NCBI RefSeq assembly: GCF_003205875.1
Contig: NZ_PUBZ01000112.1
Coordinates: 1 to 39,869 of the forward strand
Origin: Herpetosiphon llansteffanensis
GTDB lineage: Bacteria > Chloroflexota > Chloroflexia > Chloroflexales > Herpetosiphonaceae
Direction of reading: 5' to 3'
Length of the DNA: 39,869 bases
Each line of letters starts with the position of its first letter. The stretch's first letter is position 1. Below are positions 25,653 through 33,547 of this stretch, in pieces. A program made the translations under genes and the position numbers. The notes below the pieces were generated by a model that was not told where the DNA came from, made no database searches, and worked only from the letters and a program-made list of their open reading frames with translations.

Positions 25653-28600
25653 ATGTACGGTGAAACTATGTCACAAATAATTGCCCACTCAATCTACCGT
25701 TTTATCAAGCGCCAGCTTATTAAGCACGATGGTCAGCGAAAGTTTTTCCGGGTGGATGGATTTGAAGACGCAATCTACCGAAACTTGATTCAGCGTTTTC
25801 ACGACGAAAAATTCACCATTGGTGACTATAGCCTTGTTGTGCGCTCAACAGGTCTGATTGAGGATTTTGAACTTCTAACTGTCGAACAAGATAAATCTGC
25901 TACATGGTATCGTAATCACGTTGATGTTAATACAGCACTTATTTTATTATTTAATCGCGTTACAACCGATGCACAAAGTCTTAAGGACTTGTACACGATT
26001 ACAGAGTCGACAATATCTGTTGAAGGCTTCGATGATCTCCTAACGGAAACATTTTCCTCCTATATGCTTCTACCTGGCTCAACCAAAGACTTGAAAGATT
26101 TTATCACCAGAGTTGAGCGAAATCTATTTAAGCCACAACTGCGAGATCTTGCCGATTTCTTGGAAGCAATTCACCAATATATGTCTGCTAATGAGGGTGT
26201 AGGTATTCAAGAAGCAATCGCTGAAAGCCTACCAGCTTTAGGATTATTTCGATGTCGCCGACTAGCTAGTGTCATGGATCGCACAAAGACCAATCGATTA
26301 TTAAGAGACATTTATAGTGGTTCACGCCTTGGCGCAGAATTACTCAACGATCGACAACTCGCTGATTTTCGACATCGCCTTCAACGCGAAAAAGATAATT
26401 TCAGCGATGAAACGGCACAAGGAGGCATATCAGCCATAGAAAAAGTACACCTTATCGAGCAATTTCTAACCACTGTTGTCCATGATGCTCACATACGAAG
26501 ACGAATTTACTCGATTGACTGGGATGAAATCGTTCGAATCGTTCATAAAGCACCTCCAGCCAAAACGAAGGCAACATTGCAGATTTTGCAAAGCAATATC
26601 ACTGAATCGCTTACGGATCACGGTATTGAACTAGACGAACTTGTTGCAGCAGACCAGCGATTTATTCAACAATTTACTGATGGGGAAATCCCTAATGCTG
26701 AGGATATTGAACGATTCTTAGATGACTATGGCGATATGCTGTATGCGCCTGTTAAGAAAAAACTTCATGATTTGACACCTATTAAAACCTTTCGGCATGC
26801 TGATTTTATGGTTGCTGTAACGCAAGCCGTTCTTGCGTTGGCTGGCTCGGTTGTATCGATATCCGATGGGATGACTTTCCTTGTGAAAGCGAACGATCTG
26901 AAAGATTCAATGACAGAGCAAAAAGATCGTGAAGCGTTGCGTGCGTTTAAGGTGCTATACGGTGGGATTGATCAGTTGATGCCAAGCATTAACTGGAATC
27001 TTTCCGCTCTTTGGACTGCACTTGTCGAAGCTGAAGATATCACTAATGGCTCAGGAAATTCCGACGACGATCAGCGTTTGTTGAGCGGGAAAGTTGAACT
27101 ATCCTTCTCCTTATCATTCGTTGGGACCGATGGGCAATCTGTTCCTGGTCGGTCTACAGAAATTGTATGGATATACAATGTCGATGGACCACAAGCTATT
27201 AGTGTCACTAACCTCTTTGCTGAACAAGTGAGGATGATTGTTGAGCAACCAGTCAATCGCATTCCCATACCCTTGTATCAAACAACCATGTCGAGCATCA
27301 AAGTCGCAGATTTTGATTTGAGTCGCCCGCTTCGTAGCATTGGCATTTGGTATGATAATCCCCAAGATCTGCGCCAAGAATTGTTAGCGGCTCTCAGCGA
27401 ACAAACCACCAATGAAAGCTTGGCGCTGCTTGATCGAGTAGTATTGAGGCTAGAACGAACATGGATGCGCTTTATTGATACAACATTAAGTCAAGGTGTA
27501 CTTGCAGCACCGCTCGAAGAACTCCTTTACGCGTATCAAAAGCTCATCGACACTGCTGGTGAAGTGCTTCAATCAGATCAAGAGCATGTTCCTGGTTTGC
27601 GTACTATCAATCGAGCTTGGCTTGTTGGTCCACAACAGTTTGATGACTGGGCAATTGTACCGTTCGTACACCCACTGAAGCTTCAGTGGTGGCAATCTCG
27701 AGCTACGGTGCTGAACCACATGATCTGCCGTTTATGCGACCCACAGGAGCCGGCCAGCGCAGTTGATCAAGATCGGTTGATGCAGGAAATTGATAGTGCC
27801 TACACATCGACGTCGATTCCGGCTGTGTTAGCCCTCCCGTACAAAGGAGGGGCCCCCGATTTTTACCTCCCAGTACAAGAATTTATGGGCTATGAACTGT
27901 ACCGCATCAGCAGCCAGGCCGGCATCGCGCATGGCTTCGCGCCAGAATTAACATCTGCTGGCGAAAGCGATCAGGCTGTCAAGCAAGCTGCTTCAGCCTT
28001 GGCGGCAGTCATTGAGGACTACGTCGAAACCTATCCATTTGTGCGTGATGGCTTGGAAATCTATATCATCAATTGCCGCAATGGTGCGTTACCGGGAGCA
28101 CTCGTGGAGCAGATCAGTCGCCGCTTAGAGCGCAACAATACCCGGTTGCGCCTTAACATTATTGTGCATACTGATCGTGGAGCGCCCATTTATGAGCATG
28201 TTACCAAGTGGCTTACGGCGCACGAGGAATTCGAAACACGGTTCGAAGACAGCTTTTTCCCGAGGATAAGCCTTAAAGTGCGTCAATGCACAATTGATGA
28301 ACTGCTCCAAACCGTTGAAGATACCGATATGGTCATTCTTCCGGATGTAATTGCTGAGCGGGGACAACAAGTTCAAATTCGGCCCACGACGTTAGCGCAC
28401 ACAACCGATTCTCCCTATCACATGATACGCTACGGCGCCTACCAAGCACCCCATCAGCAAAAAGAATATACTCGCGATATTATTCTTACCCACCACGCAG
28501 CACCAAAGGTGCACCAAAGCTTTTATCAACTCCAGGATGCTACCTATCGCCGTGGCCGTATGCAAGAGCAGAGTGTTGAAGTCGCACTGCGGGTAACCCT

Positions 28601-30941
28601 CCAGGATTGGCAGCACGAGCTTAAGTTGCTCCATAAGGAATTTAACTGGGTGGTGTGCTACGACGCTGTAGTTGATCGATTTCTCCTTGAAGCAACTTTC
28701 CCCAACGAGGTTGATGTAATTCGCTACTCGTTGGGACTTGGACCAAAACGGCGGCATAATCTGACCGTTTCGTCATCGAACAAGACTCGCGCCCAAGTTC
28801 AGCGACGCCTCATGGGTAACCTCAAAACCATGTTTGGTTCGATGGCTCATACGCAACACTTAACGCTTGCTGAGCAGTTGATCATTCACGCTAATCGTAT
28901 TTCAGGTGATATCGTCCTACGTGCGGCTGGACCAGGGGCGTTTCTAAATGAACTGATCGGTATGGTTGCGGCCTATTATGACATTGAACGAACCTATCAT
29001 CAAGCGAATCCAAAGGCATTTACGACCTGGATTTACCTGGAAGATTTTTCGCAGTGGTTTAAGAAGCGACTACCTGACCTCGTATTTGTTGCAATTACGT
29101 CTGGCATAACTGCCCCAGTTCATCTGCATATTCAAGTTATCGAGACCAAATGTGTGGGCCAAACAAGTTTCCCTAATGAAGCACGAGAAGCACGAGAACA
29201 AGTTATTCACGGCTTGAATCGCTTGGCGCAAGTATGGCAACCGGGTGCAAAACATCTTGATGCGTCGTATTGGTATGATCAACTATATCAAGCCTTAGTT
29301 GGCACCATCTCCTTGCCAGCAGATAAAGTGAGTCTGTGGAATACAGTTCGAGATGCTATTCCAATAGGACAATTTGAACTAGACATCAGTGCCCATACAT
29401 ATGTGTTTTGCCACGATGGGACGTTAGATAGCGGCCTCAACACAGATACAAATGTTATCCGTCAGAAAGATGGTCGCGAAACCGTGCAATGCCATCATTA
29501 CTCGAGAGACGGCTTGCGTAAAGTACTCAGCGATCTGATTAATACCTCAGCGACGGTTGATACTTTGCTACTACCGGTACAATCCAACGTGTCACAACCC
29601 TCAACTATCAGCAGCACGCAAAGCAATGGAACCGTGACGCATCCCTCGGTATATGATGGACAAAACAAAGCTGGACTTGAAACGAAAAGTACAGACATCC
29701 AGAGCACTCGTGTCACCTCGATTGATCAATCAGTCCAACCAACTGCTGAAATCAATCCGTTGCCGCTCATCGAATTTGATGATGATAGTGTAGCGGCTAA
29801 AGCATCAGCAAGCGATGAAATTGAATTGGCGTCGTCAACACAAGACAGCAATGATGCCCTTATCGAGTGGATGAAAACGAAAGGGCATGATGTTGTTCGG
29901 GCTTTGCGACATTACAGTATTTCCATTAATCCGCTCGATGTACAAGAAGCGGATATTGGTCCAAGCATTGTCCGATTCAAATTACGTCCGCGTCCAGGCG
30001 AGAAATTGAGCCGTATTCAGGCGATTGCCGAGGATTTGCAACGCGAGCTTGCATTATCGACTGTGCCACTCATAGACAACATTGCAGGAACCAATTACAT
30101 TGGTCTGGATATTCCGCGTCCGCAACCGGAAACAGCCGAATTGCTTGCATCGCTTGATCATTTACCACCGCCTGAAATCGGCCAGATGCCGCTGCTTGCA
30201 GGGAAAACACCGAACGGTGATGTAATTATGCCCAATCTGACAACGATGCCGCACATGCTCGTTGCAGGCAGCACTGGCTCAGGCAAAACCGTATTTTTGT
30301 ACAGCATCATCGTCAGCCTATTGCATCAATTTGGACCAGAGCACCTCCAACTGCTGCTCATTGATCCGAAGCAAACCGATTTTGTTTATTTTGAAAATAT
30401 TCCGCACCTCTTTGAAGGTAAAGTTGTCCTGGAAGCCACTGAAGCCATCGAGAAACTCAAAAGTCTTACAACGGTGCACCTTGAAGAACGAACAACGCTG
30501 CTCCGCCAAGCTCGCTGCCGTGATATCCAAGGTTACAATACTCAACATTCCAGTGAACCAATGCGGCCCATTGTTGTCATCATTGATGAATACGCTGACC
30601 TGGTTCAAGTTCTCAATAAGCCTGCGCGTCAGGAGTTCGAGATGCAACTCGTCCGACTTGCTCAACGTGCCCGCAATGTAGGTATCCATCTGGTGATTGC
30701 GACCCAACGTCCTAGTGCCGATGTATTGACAACAACACTAAAGACGAATCTCCCAACGCGCGTTGCATTTCGTCTCCCATCACACCACGACTCGCAGATT
30801 GTGATCGATCGACCAGGAGCGGAAAATCTGCTTGGAAAAGGTGACATGCTGCTCTTGAATGATGGACAAAAAACGCGACTCCAAGGCCTCTATATCCGGC
30901 ATGACGATCTCGAAACCTGGCTCACTCAGCAGTCATGGTGA
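25653..30941 (+). CDS. sspH: SspH/DptH-like giant FtsK-motor restriction protein with PD-(D/E)xK-like motif
   Basis: 1762 residues. ATG 25653 has AAGGGTG 6 nt upstream; ATG 25668 is a weaker alternative. The C-terminal 280 residues form an FtsK/HerA-type motor: a beta-type segment (GPSIVRFKLRPRPGEKLSRI), Walker A GSTGSGKT (1539-1546), Walker B VVIIDE with D1645-E1646, and a sensor-like stretch LVIATQRPSADVL. The first 1000 residues are mostly helical. Between them P1141-D1142, then E1164-T-K1166 after a beta strand (HLHIQVIETK) and a following helix (EAREAREQVIHGLNRLAQVW) have the order and spacing of a PD-(D/E)xK nuclease core; this is my inference. A serine/threonine-rich linker at about 1310-1400 separates nuclease-like and motor parts. 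A combined motor and nuclease would suit the effector role of DptH/SspH in destroying DNA that lacks phosphorothioates. Confidence 0.8.
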   Translation: MYGETMSQIIAHSIYRFIKRQLIKHDGQRKFFRVDGFEDAIYRNLIQRFHDEKFTIGDYSLVVRSTGLIEDFELLTVEQDKSATWYRNHVDVNTALILLFNRVTTDAQSLKDLYTITESTISVEGFDDLLTETFSSYMLLPGSTKDLKDFITRVERNLFKPQLRDLADFLEAIHQYMSANEGVGIQEAIAESLPALGLFRCRRLASVMDRTKTNRLLRDIYSGSRLGAELLNDRQLADFRHRLQREKDNFSDETAQGGISAIEKVHLIEQFLTTVVHDAHIRRRIYSIDWDEIVRIVHKAPPAKTKATLQILQSNITESLTDHGIELDELVAADQRFIQQFTDGEIPNAEDIERFLDDYGDMLYAPVKKKLHDLTPIKTFRHADFMVAVTQAVLALAGSVVSISDGMTFLVKANDLKDSMTEQKDREALRAFKVLYGGIDQLMPSINWNLSALWTALVEAEDITNGSGNSDDDQRLLSGKVELSFSLSFVGTDGQSVPGRSTEIVWIYNVDGPQAISVTNLFAEQVRMIVEQPVNRIPIPLYQTTMSSIKVADFDLSRPLRSIGIWYDNPQDLRQELLAALSEQTTNESLALLDRVVLRLERTWMRFIDTTLSQGVLAAPLEELLYAYQKLIDTAGEVLQSDQEHVPGLRTINRAWLVGPQQFDDWAIVPFVHPLKLQWWQSRATVLNHMICRLCDPQEPASAVDQDRLMQEIDSAYTSTSIPAVLALPYKGGAPDFYLPVQEFMGYELYRISSQAGIAHGFAPELTSAGESDQAVKQAASALAAVIEDYVETYPFVRDGLEIYIINCRNGALPGALVEQISRRLERNNTRLRLNIIVHTDRGAPIYEHVTKWLTAHEEFETRFEDSFFPRISLKVRQCTIDELLQTVEDTDMVILPDVIAERGQQVQIRPTTLAHTTDSPYHMIRYGAYQAPHQQKEYTRDIILTHHAAPKVHQSFYQLQDATYRRGRMQEQSVEVALRVTLQDWQHELKLLHKEFNWVVCYDAVVDRFLLEATFPNEVDVIRYSLGLGPKRRHNLTVSSSNKTRAQVQRRLMGNLKTMFGSMAHTQHLTLAEQLIIHANRISGDIVLRAAGPGAFLNELIGMVAAYYDIERTYHQANPKAFTTWIYLEDFSQWFKKRLPDLVFVAITSGITAPVHLHIQVIETKCVGQTSFPNEAREAREQVIHGLNRLAQVWQPGAKHLDASYWYDQLYQALVGTISLPADKVSLWNTVRDAIPIGQFELDISAHTYVFCHDGTLDSGLNTDTNVIRQKDGRETVQCHHYSRDGLRKVLSDLINTSATVDTLLLPVQSNVSQPSTISSTQSNGTVTHPSVYDGQNKAGLETKSTDIQSTRVTSIDQSVQPTAEINPLPLIEFDDDSVAAKASASDEIELASSTQDSNDALIEWMKTKGHDVVRALRHYSISINPLDVQEADIGPSIVRFKLRPRPGEKLSRIQAIAEDLQRELALSTVPLIDNIAGTNYIGLDIPRPQPETAELLASLDHLPPPEIGQMPLLAGKTPNGDVIMPNLTTMPHMLVAGSTGSGKTVFLYSIIVSLLHQFGPEHLQLLLIDPKQTDFVYFENIPHLFEGKVVLEATEAIEKLKSLTTVHLEERTTLLRQARCRDIQGYNTQHSSEPMRPIVVIIDEYADLVQVLNKPARQEFEMQLVRLAQRARNVGIHLVIATQRPSADVLTTTLKTNLPTRVAFRLPSHHDSQIVIDRPGAENLLGKGDMLLLNDGQKTRLQGLYIRHDDLETWLTQQSW

Positions 30942-31196
30942 CAGTAAGCCACGGCTCCTTCTCAAGCAAGGCAGAGTTAGGACAGGACGAGCACGAAAAA
31001 GTCGGGGGCATGGGAATCATGCGCACCCATCAGTGTTGGTGTAGATGTGGGGCGGGAAACGCGATGACGAACAGCAACACCCCGTAACGCAAATGGGTCG
31101 GATGCTGCGTATTGCGAAGCCGACGCGCTATGGGCCGCTGCCCCCGAGTTTTTCGCGATCTCCAAGAAGGTTTGTTGCAGATGCTCTTTTAAAGCG

Positions 31197-31310
31197 ACGT
31201 GATTGATAAGACGCATTATCAATCACGTTACCCCTCCCTACCCCCATCTACGTGATTGATAATGCGATCGTTTTCTGCTACACTATCGCCAGTGTATCGT
31301 GATTGATAAT
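31197..31310. repeat. Four copies of GTGATTGATAA around the recombinase promoter
   Basis: Perfect 13-bp inverted pair ACGTGATTGATAA (31197-31209) and TTATCAATCACGT (31216-31228), then direct copies at 31250-31263 and 31298-31310. The third overlaps the -35 box and the fourth lies just before the recombinase start codon. They could be operators for autoregulation, arm-type binding sites of the recombinase, or both. Confidence 0.65.
31256..31284 (+). promoter_or_regulatory. Promoter of the tyrosine recombinase gene
   Basis: TTGATA (31256-31261), 17 bp, TACACT (31279-31284). The -35 box is part of a GTGATTGATAA repeat, so repeat binding would compete with RNA polymerase. Confidence 0.5.
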
Positions 31311-31322
31311 ACGGAGCGCTCT

Positions 31323-32324
31323 ATGCACGAATCGTTTAGTCGCTATGTTGAAACCTTTAGCGTCGGAAAATCGATCCATACGCTCCGGGCTATCCGATCG
31401 GATCTCCAGCGATTTGCAACGTGGTGGGAACAGCGGATGCAGCAGCCTTTTACACCGGAGCTCGTGCGTGACCGTGATATGACTGCGTGGCAGATCTATC
31501 GCCAAGTCGAAAGCGGCGCGAAGCCCACGACGATTAATCGCGAATTATCGTCGTTGCGGGGGTATTGTGCTTGGGCTGTGAAGCATGGATGCATGCCAAC
31601 CAACCCTCTGGCGGATATGCGGGTTCTTCCGCCTGATCCCTTGGCCCCCCGTTCGCTTCCGATTCTCGCCATCGATATGCTGCTCCGCGAAGTTGGGAAC
31701 GATGCAACGAATATATTTCGCCAGCGTGATGAAGCACTGATCGCCCTGCTTGCCTATGCTGGTCTGCGGGTACAGGAAGTTTGCGACCTGCAGCTGCGCG
31801 ATATTGATCTCGCCGGCGAAACGATTACGGTTCGCCGAGGCAAGGGCGGAAAAGCGCGGCGCGTCCCGCTCCACCAATCGTGTATTAAGACGCTCGCTGC
31901 GTATCTCGTACTCCGGTGTCCACACGGTATTCCTCCGATTGGTGATCCCGCAGAGCGAAGAGCCGTCTTTCTTGGAATGGATATTACCCAGCCTGGCCAG
32001 CCGATCGAAAACCCCATTAGTCCACAGGTTATTCAACGTCTGTTCCGACGTGTGGCCCAACAAACTCAACAACGACTCTTGGCCGATGCCCATCGAACAT
32101 CAATCGTAACGCGCAAACAAAATCTGATCCAGGCTGCACAGAGTTTGACCGAGGCCTCACCACATAGTTTACGCCACAGCCTTGCCCGGAGAATGTTGAA
32201 TAATGGTGCCACGATCGTCGAAGTACAAAAAGTTCTTGGCCACAGCCGGCTCGAAACAACCGCCCGCTATCTGATGCCCAATGAGGATGAGATCCGCGAT
32301 GCAATCAATCGCTCAGGCCTGTAA
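31323..32324 (+). CDS. Tyrosine recombinase / phage-type integrase (XerC/D-like)
   Basis: 333 residues from ATG 31323 (GGAG 6 nt upstream; GTG 31299 would lie in the repeat and lacks a ribosome binding site). An N-terminal SAM-like DNA-binding domain at about 1-95 is followed by the catalytic domain. The residues are all present: R149 (GLRVQEV), K174 (GKGGKARRVP), H281-S-L-R284, H307 (LGHSRLETT) and Y316 (ARYLMP). The length and intact catalytic set indicate an active Xer/integrase-like enzyme that cuts and rejoins DNA through a 3'-phosphotyrosine. An insertion of about 40 residues lies between the lysine and the HxxR motif. Iterated sites overlap its promoter. It may have brought in the neighbouring accessory genes, but no attachment-site pair was identified in the window. 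Confidence 0.92.
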   Translation: MHESFSRYVETFSVGKSIHTLRAIRSDLQRFATWWEQRMQQPFTPELVRDRDMTAWQIYRQVESGAKPTTINRELSSLRGYCAWAVKHGCMPTNPLADMRVLPPDPLAPRSLPILAIDMLLREVGNDATNIFRQRDEALIALLAYAGLRVQEVCDLQLRDIDLAGETITVRRGKGGKARRVPLHQSCIKTLAAYLVLRCPHGIPPIGDPAERRAVFLGMDITQPGQPIENPISPQVIQRLFRRVAQQTQQRLLADAHRTSIVTRKQNLIQAAQSLTEASPHSLRHSLARRMLNNGATIVEVQKVLGHSRLETTARYLMPNEDEIRDAINRSGL

Positions 32325-32460
32325 GGAAAGACGTAGCCATATAGCGGGAAGTGTACAAACTTTCTCGCTAAAATATTCAACGAGTATGACGCAATGATAG
32401 AAGATATAGTAGCACGCTAAGCCACGACATGGTGGCTCTGGAATATTCTCGGTGCAACGG

Positions 32461-32622
32461 CTCTTGACGGCAGGGTATGGAGGTGATGCCGCTGATCATT
32501 TGGAGCAGATCGTGACGCTTCCATTGCATCACCGTGATCTCTTTCACCGCATGCTGATAGCACAAGCGTTGGTCGAGCAGATTCCGATTTTGGGGCGGGA
32601 TAGCACCTTTGATTCCTATTAA
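32461..32622 (+). pseudogene. C-terminal remnant of a VapC-like PIN-domain toxin
   Basis: In one frame ending at TAA 32620 the DNA reads LPLHHRDLFHRMLIAQALVE, then IPILGRDSTFDSY. The pattern LP.HHRD.F.RMLIAQA, then a strand and D..F, is the typical end of PIN-domain ribonuclease toxins; in active members the motif is HRDPFDRMLIAQ, including an acidic residue that is histidine here. There is no start codon, ribosome binding site or N-terminal acidic residues upstream, so it is a fragment of a lost toxin gene. No antitoxin was seen beside it. Confidence 0.65.
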
Positions 32623-32652
32623 TACACTAACTCGAATAATTAATAAATCAAT

Positions 32653-32862
32653 ATAAAGAATTTTATCAGCTGGTAGTTGAAGACTTGTTCCAATATCCCC
32701 TATACAGGGGATTTTTTTCATGCTCATGCCAGAAATCGCCCTCATGTGGCTCTCAAGATAAAGAATTTTATCAGCTGGTAGTTGAAGACTTGTTCCAATA
32801 TCCCCTATACAGGGGATTTTTTTCATGCTCATGCCAGAAATCGCCCTCATGTGGCTCTCAAG
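32653..32862 (+). repeat. Exact tandem duplication of a 105-bp leader unit
   Basis: Unit 1 is 32653-32757 and unit 2 is 32758-32862; no difference was seen between them. Each contains ATCCCC-tataca-GGGGAT followed by a T run (terminator-like; 32695-32718 in unit 1) and then a small open frame MPEIALMWLS. The second unit runs into the 76-residue gene at 32889. Confidence 0.9.
32800..32823 (+). terminator. Terminator-like hairpin in the leader of the first 76-residue gene
   Basis: ATCCCC, 6-nt loop, GGGGAT followed by TTTTTT. The 3' arm also holds the GGGGA that could serve as ribosome binding site for the leader peptide 8-14 nt on, so the hairpin might control transcription, translation or both. 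An identical copy lies at 32695-32718. Confidence 0.5.
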
Positions 32863-32869
32863 AGGATGA
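32831..32869 (+). CDS. Candidate leader peptide MPEIALMWLSRG
   Basis: A 12-codon frame ending in TGA 32867, directly after the hairpin and 19 nt before the next gene. The gene at 35738 has a corresponding frame beginning MAEIIFMWFW in the same position. The differences are conservative at the protein level (P/A, A/I, L/F, L/F), which argues that the peptide or its translation matters. ATG 32825, two codons upstream, is also in frame. The upstream tandem copy (32726-32761) encodes the same peptide minus the last residue. This is a proposal from comparison of two sites only. Confidence 0.35.
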   Translation: MPEIALMWLSRG

Positions 32870-32888
32870 AGCGTACAAGGAGTTAATG

Positions 32889-33119
32889 ATGAAGAAACAC
32901 GAAGCGCTTGCGTTGCTGGATGCCATTGTGGATGATTTGTCCGATAGCGAGTTATTTGAGGATGTCGGAGAAGCAGGGTTTTTGATGGTGCGGGAGTCGC
33001 TGGAAATCACCATGCTTGCCTTACAAGGGCGGTTGCCCTTCGCGTTATCCCATCATCAGATGTTCATGGAGATTCTGAGCCACCAGCTGGCAGCTCCACC
33101 CAATGAGCACATGAATTGA
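32889..33119 (+). CDS. Small hypothetical protein, 76 residues (paralogue 1)
   Basis: ATG 32889 has AAGGAG 6 nt upstream; the longer open frame back to 32685 only reads through the duplicated leader. The protein begins MKKHEALALLDAIVDDLSDS and is acidic and helical, without signal peptide or membrane segment. It matches the protein at 35738 over its whole length, with about 36 of 76 identical residues in an ungapped alignment; shared blocks are IVDDLS..ELF, RE.LE and ME I..QLA.PP.E. No known family was recognised. Helix-only small acidic proteins of this kind can be antitoxins, immunity proteins or anti-defence proteins, but nothing here decides. Confidence 0.75.
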   Translation: MKKHEALALLDAIVDDLSDSELFEDVGEAGFLMVRESLEITMLALQGRLPFALSHHQMFMEILSHQLAAPPNEHMN

Positions 33120-33176
33120 ACGAAGTGGCGTGATGCTGAAGCCGCAATGCGCGTGGATAGGGAATACAGCGCGGTG

Positions 33177-33270
33177 TTGCGTAGAGGACGCTGATTTGGT
33201 ATGCTGTGGGCCTCGACGTTCGCCACGGTAACGGCAAACGCGCAGTTCATGGGGTGAACTGTGCGTTTTT
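33177..33270 (+). ncRNA. Promoter-terminator pair, candidate small RNA of about 60 nt
   Basis: TTGCGT (33177-33182), 17 bp, TATGCT (33200-33205) with TG one base before (extended -10), then a strong hairpin ACGCGCAGTTCA / TGAACTGTGCGT (33238-33266) ending in TTTTT. No open frame lies between them. Either this is a small RNA, or the hairpin simply terminates the 76-residue gene and the promoter match is fortuitous. Confidence 0.35.
33238..33270 (+). terminator. Rho-independent terminator
   Basis: 12-bp stem (one G-T pair), TGGGG loop and a T run at 33266-33270, about 120 bp downstream of the 76-residue gene. Confidence 0.75.
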
Positions 33271-33351
33271 ATTGTCAGGTAGCACATTCGCGATGATGAG
33301 CATGATCCATGGTCATCATTGCTGGTCTCGTGCCTCATCCTACGCATACTT

Positions 33352-33436
33352 GCCCTCACTTCCAGTATGGTGGTGAGGGCGTTTCTTTCTGTGTAGCCCC
33401 GACTACGAAGAGAAGATTGTCCCCCACCATACTTGG
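33352..33436 (+). ncRNA. Structured non-coding end of IS110 element, candidate bridge RNA
   Basis: Two alternative stems overlap here: GCCCTCAC (33352-33359) with GTGAGGGC (33373-33380), and AGTATGGTGG (33364-33373) with CCACCATACT (33424-33433). The region lies between the preceding terminator and the IS110 transposase start at 33548. IS110-family elements are known to encode a bridge RNA in the non-coding end upstream of the recombinase. Placement and foldability fit; guide loops were not identified. Confidence 0.35.
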
Positions 33437-33547
33437 CAGACCGTGAACCTCAACCAGAGCATGCGGCGCGTTATGCTGACCGCGGATTGCGAGCGTAGGT
33501 GCGTGTCCGCCAGGAATTTCATCCATCGTTTGCTGGAGATGCAGCAC

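Larger units (their letters stand above)
30942..31322. other. Intergenic region between sspH and the tyrosine recombinase
   Basis: 380 bp. It holds a pair of 17-bp inverted repeats at 30994-31010 and 31139-31155 (one mismatch; core GCCCCCGA.TTTTTCG) bounding 162 bp, and the iterated GTGATTGATAA sites listed separately. No credible gene was found, and no terminator was recognised directly after sspH. Confidence 0.5.

Noticed and set aside
16913-30941. Reading the defence operon as BREX, DISARM or a canonical dndBCDE-dndFGH system
   Set aside because: No PglZ/PglX or methyltransferase-helicase pair was found, and no DndB, DndD or DndE-like gene. DUF4007 plus a short PP-loop protein points to the SspBCD form.
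32377-32850. 157-residue minus-strand open frame with an internal repeat
   Set aside because: The protein repeat only reflects the 105-bp tandem duplication read backwards; there is no start signal.
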